A DNA stretch of 64,000 nt from Endomychus coccineus (Eukaryota > Arthropoda > Insecta > Coleoptera > Endomychidae): assembly GCA_958510875.1 (NCBI GenBank), contig OY294070.1, positions 113,626,703-113,690,702 on the forward strand, read 5' to 3'. Shown here piece after piece: positions 57,622 through 64,000 of the stretch (position 1 is its first letter; every line of letters starts with the position of its first letter). The translations under genes and the position numbers were made by a program. A model generated the notes under the pieces. The model saw nothing but the letters and a program-made list of their open reading frames with translations. It searched no databases and was not told where the DNA came from.

Positions 57622-58279
57622 GTGAATCTGAATAAACACTAATAGCTTTGAAGTGTTAAAATATCATCATAATACTGTTCAGTATCGAATTGCCAACTTC
57701 TGTTAGACCATTCACCTATGTCACCTACGTTATGAGTACAAATATCATTCACGTGATCTGTGGACTGATGAAAGCTTTTCTTTATCATATTTCAATTTTT
57801 ATAGAAGTAAAATTGAAAACTGATGAACATTCTAATTTGCAATTGATTTTCTCAGTACTGATTCAGATTCAAGGAAAAATATGACATTTTGGTAGCTCGC
57901 ACTTGATGTTTAAGTACCAAAACTAATGAAATTAGTACATGGGATAGAACAACCTAGAATCAGTCTTAGAATAGGCTCCAGTTTCTACTGAGAATGATAG
58001 CTTCAATGGCCACTTGAAGTTGCGCTTGAAAACTTTTCAGAAATCGCAATTCGCGAAAGCCTCCGATTCAAAATATAAATACTGGTCGAGAGAAAGCTCT
58101 CCACGAAGCTACCAGGAATTTCTGTGCCTTCCATATTTCCATAAGTTGCCATGGATATCAAAGTTATTTAACTGATTTCGCAATAAAAGATGAGAAGTCC
58201 TAGTAGTCTAGGGTATAAGCTAGGAAAATAAGAAACTTTTATTCAGAAAGTGGAATCTTAAAGTTTTTTTTTGCCTAAT
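57622..58279 (+). other. Intron 2, first part; no gene
   Basis: Intron 2 spans 57622-58936 (1315 bp). The 64-codon plus-strand frame at 57690-57884 is not recognised. Confidence 0.6.
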
Positions 58280-58785
58280 GTTTTATGAACCTCAAAAGTA
58301 ATTTGTGATACGATAACGATATGACCTCGCCCCCTTCACCCCCAGAGCGTCAAAATTGGCCCATATCTACTCCTTCAATATTAGACGTTATAAGCTTTAT
58401 TCAAAAAAATGAAATTAAACTCCGAAAATGGTATCTGGGAGGTTTTTTGGGTCGCTGATCACGAATCCGAGGTCGGTTAGTCATAAAACTCAACCGGAAA
58501 TCAGAAAATCTGGAAAATTTGGCTATTTTTCACTTATTTTCCAAACTTTTTATTTTCGAGTTCAAAAATGGCTCCTAGGTATCTTTTTGAATACTGAAGC
58601 TGTGAATGAAGAATTAAAAACTTTAATTGCTTGAAAATAAAGAAAATTAATGAGTTTTCCATTCTTCCGGCCTCATATCATATAACGTCTAATATTGAAG
58701 AAGCCAATTTTGACGTTCTGAGGGTAAAGAGGGTGCGAGGGCATAACATTATCGTATCACGAATTACCTTTGGGGTCCATAAAAC
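58280..58785. mobile_element. Foldback MITE in ATPase intron 2
   Basis: Imperfect inverted arms at about 58280-58394 and 58683-58785 (CAATATTAGACGTTATA faces TATAACGTCTAATATTG). The centre carries GGGTCGCTGATCACGAATCC, a relative of the motif inside the foldbacks at 15210 and 21200. No coding capacity. Confidence 0.85.
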
Positions 58786-58936
58786 ATCATGGAATTTTTT
58801 TTTCAGATTACACCTTCTAAACAGAAGTTAATAATTATTCGGCCTTTTTCTCCAGCTACACCCTAGACTATAGACTTCATTTGATAAGTTTTGGGTTGAT
58901 CCATTTCTCTATGTGTTCGATTTTATCCACTTCCAG

Positions 58937-59341
58937 GTTGCATACTAGTTGCTGTCAACTTGTTCACGGGGTTTTTCGGATTTTATCAAGAATATACCAA
59001 TGAAGCCATCATGGACAGCTTCAAAAAAATGGTACCGACCTACGCAATCGTCATAAGAGACGGCGTGGAATTCACCATACCTAGTGAGGAAGTTGTGGTT
59101 GGCGATCTGATAGAGATTCAGACAGGAACGACGGTACCGGCAGACACACGAATCATTCAAGCGTTTGGTCTCAAAGTCGACAATAGTCCCATTACTGGAG
59201 AATCGGACCCGCAGTCAAAAACTGCAGAATGTACTAACAATAATCCATTGGAAACGGCCAATTTGGTTTTCTTCAGTACCAACGTTGTGGAAGGTCGTGG
59301 AAGAGGAATTGTGATAGCATGTGGAGACAATACGTTAATAG
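58937..59341 (+). CDS. Na+/K+-ATPase alpha subunit-like, exon 3
   Basis: Acceptor TTCCAG (58931-58936); the donor at 59342 is GTACCT, a less typical match. Phase agrees with exon 2. It encodes residues 136-269: M2 (CILVAVNLFTGFFGFYQE), the linker MDSFKKMVP, then the actuator domain with EEVVVGDLIEI, VPADTRII, KVDNSPITGESDPQ and NPLETANLVFFSTNVVEG. TGES at 221-224 is the dephosphorylation motif of P-type ATPases. The frame stops 12 codons past the donor (at 59362), as expected for an intron. The phosphorylation site and M3-M10 must lie beyond the window if the gene is complete; I find no further exon before 64000. Confidence 0.94.
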
Positions 59342-60030
59342 GTACCTTTACTCCTAACATTTAATAGATATAGGTATAGATGAATAATATTTTATCCCAA
59401 CATCAACTCATCAATTTAGAAGAACCCGAGTTTCATGGATTTGATTTGATGGGGAAAAAGCACGAAAAGGGACGAAAGTGACAGTCAGAAATTTGAAAAA
59501 ATCATTAAATCAATCTCAGTCGCCTAATGAGAAAGTAATCACACTTTTTCACAATTGTTTGAAATATTCGAAAAATGTAATTCTCCCTCAAGTGATCTGT
59601 AAACCTAAATAATTATACACGATGTCTCAAAAATCTTAAAACATTTCGAAATAATAATATGCGATTCATTTATTCATAACATACAAAAGGAGACATTGTG
59701 TGGAAAATTATTTCTTAAAAATTACATTCTTCAGTGTCGCCTGTTTCATCGCTGGAACTCCTCAAACACAAAGCGCGAATGAATGAATACGATATTCCTC
59801 TTGAACTCCTCGATAGTAGCGGTATTTTCGTTATATCTTATTCTCAAATAATAGCGTGAGGGCCGTTTAATGTCACCTCGCTGTAATATTGACTGCCTAA
59901 TCTGTTATTAATTTATTTGGTTATCTTTTGTATACAACTATTTTTAACAATTATTCATTCTAATGGTTGATGAAAACTGCGTTCTTAGCGAATGTTATGT
60001 TGAAATGATTACATGTTACGTTTTGCTTTA
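59342..60030 (+). other. Presumed intron 3; no gene
   Basis: AT-rich DNA following the exon 3 donor. No recognisable exon. Confidence 0.5.
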
Positions 60031-60920
60031 TTTTTATTAGGACTCCTTCAATATAAAATGCAGTACGTGTACGAATAACAACGAGGAAATGAAGTATCAC
60101 GGGTTTCTCATTTGCTAGACAAATCAGGTCACAATATAGTCATCATATACAACTCACTTTCTTGATTTAGACACTATCACTTTAATTTAATACTGTGTGA
60201 AAGATATTTGGCTAGTAAATTATGCTAAGCAGTAAAACTTCCAGTCAAAACAAACATACTGATTTGAATAAAGAACTTAATTTAATTGAAATTTTTACAG
60301 AAGAGGCAATGTAACTAGTAAATGATTAGATGTTGAAGCGAAAAGAACATAAATAAAAAAGTTATTCAATAATGAGTGACCCCACCGCGATTATTTATGC
60401 ACTCATTTACTCGATGAGGAGAACAAGATGATCAATGTCGCCTTGAGGAATCCCATCCCAAGCTTCTTGGATACAAAGTCGAAGATCATCTAAATTGTGA
60501 GGGGGTGGCGTAAACTACTCAGTCTTGTACCGATCATATCCCAATCAGCGAAAGATCCGGTGAACTTGCAGGCCATGGAAGCACCAACAAATCAGCATTT
60601 TCTAAATACTGCGTTGTAACCCTTGCTGTATGAGGGCGGGCATTACCTTGTTGCAAAATTGGATCAATTAACCCCCGAAGATATGGAAGTGCAACAGGTT
60701 CCAGCACATTGGTTATGTAATCGGCTGCATTTAAGTTGCCCTGGACGAAACCTAGAGGTGATCTACTGCCATAACTTATTGCACACCGAACCATTATTCC
60801 TAATGTAAGGGCAGTATGACGTTCAACAACAAATTGCAGATTTCTTCTTTCCCCACGTAAACGCCTCACTCTCCTCCACAAATAAAATCGCGACTCGTCA
60901 ATGAAGACCACATGCGGCCA
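60031..60920 (-). mobile_element. Tc1-like transposase fragment, tandem unit 1
   Basis: The first of two head-to-tail copies, 890 bp apart. The minus strand reads VVFIDESRFYLWRRVRRLRG, YGSRSPLGFVQGNLNAADYI, LQQGNARPHTARVTTQYLE and LPWPASSPDLSLIGI. FIDE gives the first catalytic Asp. The second should be QDNA but is QGNA. The third (Glu of PIEHVWD) is deleted with about ten bases, after which the frame shifts and continues as DMIGTRLSSL. Inactive. Confidence 0.9.
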
Positions 60921-61812
60921 TTTTTATTAGGACTCCTTCAATATAAAATGCAGTACGTGTACGAATAACAAGGAGGAATTGAAGTATCACGGGTTTCTCA
61001 TTTGCTAGACAAATCAGGTCACAATATAGTCAACATATACAACTCACTTTCTTGATTTAGACACTATCACTTTAATTTAATACTGTGTGAAAGATATTTG
61101 GCTAGTAAATTATGCTAAGCAGTAAAACTTCCAGTCATAACAAACATACTGATTTGAATAAAGAACTTAATTCAATTGCAATTTTTACAGAAGAGGCACA
61201 TTAATGTAACTAGTAAATGATTAGATGTTGAAGCGAAAAGAACATAAATAAAAAAGTTATTCAATAATGAGTGACCCCACCGCGATTATTTATGCACTCA
61301 TTTACTCGATGAGGACAAGATGATCAATGTCGCCTTGAGGAATCCCATCCCAAGCTTCTTGGATACGAAGTCGAAGATCATCTAAATTGTGAGGGTGTGG
61401 CGTAAACTACTCAGTCTTGTACCGATCATATCCCAATCAGCAAGAGTTCCGGTGAACTTGCAGGCCATGGAAGCACCAACACATCAGCATCTTCTAAATA
61501 CTGCGTTGTAACCCTTGCGGTATGAGGGCGGGCATTACCTTGTTGCAAAATTGGATCAATTAACCCCCGAAGATATGGAACTGCAACAGGTTCCAGCACA
61601 TTGGTTATGTAATCGGCTGCATTTAAATTGCCCTGGACGAAACCTAGAGGTGATCTACTGCCATAACTTATTGCACACCGAACCATTATGCTTAATGTAA
61701 GGGCAGTATGACGTTTAACAACAATTTGCAGATTTCTTCTTTCCCCACATAAACGCCTCCCTCTCCTCCACAAATAAAATCGCGACTCGTCAATGAAGAC
61801 CACATGCGGCCA
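60921..61812 (-). mobile_element. Tc1-like transposase fragment, tandem unit 2
   Basis: Same content and same fatal lesions (QGNA, missing Glu) as unit 1, with a low percentage of other differences. The reading frame continues rightwards past the unit border to NERVNWVQEWPHVVFIDESR (to about 61850), so unit 2 keeps the natural left context of the element while unit 1 starts at the duplication junction CGGCCA|TTTTTATTAG. Confidence 0.9.
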
Positions 61813-61850
61813 TTCCTGCACCCAGTTCACTCGCTCATTACATACAATAA

Positions 61851-62149
61851 GGGGATGTCATAAAAATGGTCGGTAAGAACGGAGCCCAAAAGACCTTATC
61901 CCTCGATAGACGAACGCATTGAGATTCTTTGTCCTAAAACTTCCATCCAGTCATTTCCTACGACTCGTGTAGTGGAAAACCTGTCTGTTAGGGCCAATGC
62001 GTCAGTATTTTCAACTTAATCGCGAGAACTTCTTTGTCAATGTTTAACATTGTAAATTGCCTTCTCAGTGGAGCATCTGCTTCCCGACAGATGGTGTTAT
62101 AACTTCTAGGTTAGCCAAGAACTTTGTGGCTGTCTAAGACTATAGGATG
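61851..62149. other. No gene seen
   Basis: About 300 bases between the Tc1 and LINE remnants; probably decayed Tc1 5' sequence. Confidence 0.45.
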
Positions 62150-63470
62150 TGTTGTCATTGTTCAACTGGGGAACCAAAACTTTGTCAAAAGGAAAACAGA
62201 ATAAGCACCTTCTGTTTGGAACCATAAAAAGCGACTGTACTGATTCCAGATACATAGACATGAGGTTACTAATTATCGCCCAATTGCCATCATCTTCTGC
62301 AACATATTTGAATATATATTATATAATGCTACTTCCAATCATGTAAAACTGCAGATATCCCCAGAGAAGCATGGGTTACTAAATTAGGCTGCTACAGTCA
62401 ATACTTGACTGATGTCATCGATGAGGGTAGCCAGATTGACTGCATCTACCTCGATTTTGCTAAGGCATTTGATAAAATGGATCACAGTATTTTATTGAAT
62501 AAAATGTCTAGCTTTGGATTTACAGATCGTTTGATTGAATTTGGAATTCTTACTCAAGTGATGTCAATATGTAGAGTATAGAGGTTTTGAATCTTATCCA
62601 TTTCATATCACCTCAGGTGTACCTCAAGGGTCAGTACTTGGACCACTCCTATTCCCATTTATTTATTTATCAATGACATTTCTTCCTTATTTGTCTGTTA
62701 TTTTCTTCTTTACGCAGACGATTTGAAACTTTACTCAGCAGTAAAGCATTCTTTATTTTGTATCTCACTACAGCATGACTTGGATGCACTCAGTACTTGG
62801 TGTGTAATAAATCATCTGGAGCTAAATAGTAGTTAGTGCACTGTAATGACTTTCACCAAGAAAATTGCAAATACAAACTCATTGACACAGTTCTTGCTTG
62901 TTCCTATAGTTTCAGAAACTTGGGAGTTTTGTTTGACATGAAATTGTCATTTGCTTCTCACATTGAATCAATTGTTTCTAGCGCCTACAGAATACTGGGC
63001 TTTATGATCAAGAATTGCCGCCTATTTAACAATAGTGATTCAATAACAATATTATACAATTCATTTGTTCGTTCTAAGCTCGAATAAGCTTCAATTGTGT
63101 GGAACCTTCAAAATAAAACTTCTATAAACAAAATAGAGCGCGTGAATTGGCGTTTCTAAGATTTTAGCCTTCAAATCTGATGGTAATTATCCATCTATTG
63201 TATTTTCCCACCAGGCTCTATTGGACAGATTTTCTTGCCTAGAGTTATATGAACGTGGGAAAATTAATAGTATGTTATTCCTGAATAAGGTAATTTATAA
63301 CCTGGTTGACTGTCCTGTGATTTTATCAAGGCTGAATTTACATGTTACATCTGTTGGCACCCGTTCCACACAAACATTTGATCTACCATTCTGCAGAGCA
63401 AATACGTTATTATTTTCCCCAATTTTCTGAATGTGTAGATTCTACGAGATGATTGGCTTGGCTGTTGATA
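62150..63470 (+). pseudogene. Jockey/CR1-type LINE reverse transcriptase pseudogene
   Basis: The plus strand reads VTNYRPIAIIFCNIFEYIL, CIYLDFAKAFDKMDHSILL, TSGVPQGSVLGPLLF, LLYADDLKLYSAV (intact YADD), NLGVLFDMKLSFASHIESI, and YRILGFMIKNCRLF. The tail has YERGKINSMLFLNKVIYN. Frame changes occur near 62570, 62650, 62840 and 63160, with stop codons. The order is that of a whole RT. It lies downstream of the ATPase exons, probably within the next intron. Confidence 0.88.
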
Positions 63471-64000
63471 TATTTTGTTGCATAGTCCGGGCAATGAGCC
63501 GTGATTTCAGTTATAATAAAAAAAAGACGTGTAGGTCAGAGTCGAAAATTGTTTGTGGGATTCGATTCGTGGGGCTATCAAGATCATTCGTAACACATAA
63601 AACCTCACCGGTCAACCTTCCTCCCCCCTTGGAGCCAGAAATGGCTAGGCTTTCCCCAAAAATTCAAACATTTTATCTATTGAATTATATTTTTTTTCGG
63701 TGATTATTGTTATAGTAGAATAGATATCACGTTCACCGGTCAGACGATAATTTTGTTGTAAACTATGGAGCCTTTATACAAGGTGTTCCATATCAGACGA
63801 GCCACCCCGTATATTCCTTATCCCATAGTGAGTGGAAAAATCTCCCGAAACACTTCGAATGATTTTGTTTGGGGGGACATCTTTTGACGTATATTCGAGG
63901 CTTGAATGAGCAACCCCCTAATAGGGGCCGCTTCAACCCCTCAAAATTGAATAGGGGAGAGGGGTTGAGTGATACGTCATTTGGAAGGTCTTGGAAGCCT
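63471..64000. other. No gene; a TE-end-like motif
   Basis: ACAAGGTGTTCCATATCAGACG at about 63778-63799 resembles the outer end of Tc1-like insect elements, and GAGGGGTTGAG-like G-rich repeats follow at 63900-63970. The element would continue outside the window. Confidence 0.45.

Noticed and set aside
59157..59360. Minus-strand frame opposite ATPase exon 3
   Set aside because: A shadow of the coding strand with no motif of its own.
60623..61700. Two plus-strand frames of 61 codons in the Tc1 repeats
   Set aside because: They are antisense shadows of the transposase and duplicated only because the unit is.
59342..64000. Further ATPase exons with the phosphorylation motif
   Set aside because: I looked for DKTGTLT-type and M3/M4-like reading on the plus strand and saw none; the stretch holds Tc1 and LINE remnants.

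Overview
This window looks like nuclear DNA from an insect. It is AT-rich, the genes have spliceosomal introns with GT-AG borders, and transposable elements (TEs) of typical arthropod kinds fill it: Penelope-like elements, DD34D mariners, a Tc1-like element, hAT elements, jockey-type and RNase H-bearing LOA/R1/I-type LINEs, a tRNA-derived SINE, foldbacks and MITEs. A beetle would fit, but that is inference. I see no bacterial operons, no CRISPR array and no rRNA.

The only gene I can read as intact host coding sequence is on the + strand at the right: three exons (49854-50020, 57386-57621, 58937-59341) of a divergent Na+/K+-ATPase alpha subunit. The splice phases agree at both junctions and give 269 codons without a stop, from the N-terminus through M1, M2 and most of the actuator domain, including TGES. 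Gene context and the last splice donor imply that the rest lies beyond base 64000. By position, the two M1-M2 residues best known for setting ouabain affinity are replaced.

Layout: 1-2040 Penelope RT/GIY-YIG remnant and a deleted mariner; 2041-5984 nothing recognised; 5985-14250 LINE and hAT fossils and a MITE; 15210-16352 and 21200-22277 foldbacks sharing a G-rich core motif; 19775-24555 Penelope remnants; 25393-32103 mariner cluster with a LINE fragment and a complete hAT nested inside; 32831-45712 LINE fossils, a TIR element, a 165-bp tandem repeat and an unidentified TE-like reading frame; 46905-48318 foldback with a helix-turn-helix reading frame at its centre; 48872-49665 three palindromic MITEs just upstream of the ATPase start codon; 50021-57385 ATPase intron 1, packed with LINE pieces, a 590-bp-arm palindrome and two identical SINE copies; 58280-58785 a foldback in intron 2; 60031-61812 a tandemly duplicated dead Tc1 fragment; 62150-63470 a LINE RT fossil.

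Nearly every TE reading frame carries frameshifts, stops or lost catalytic residues, so the window is mainly a record of nested insertions around one host gene. Family calls come from motif recognition only; no database search was possible.
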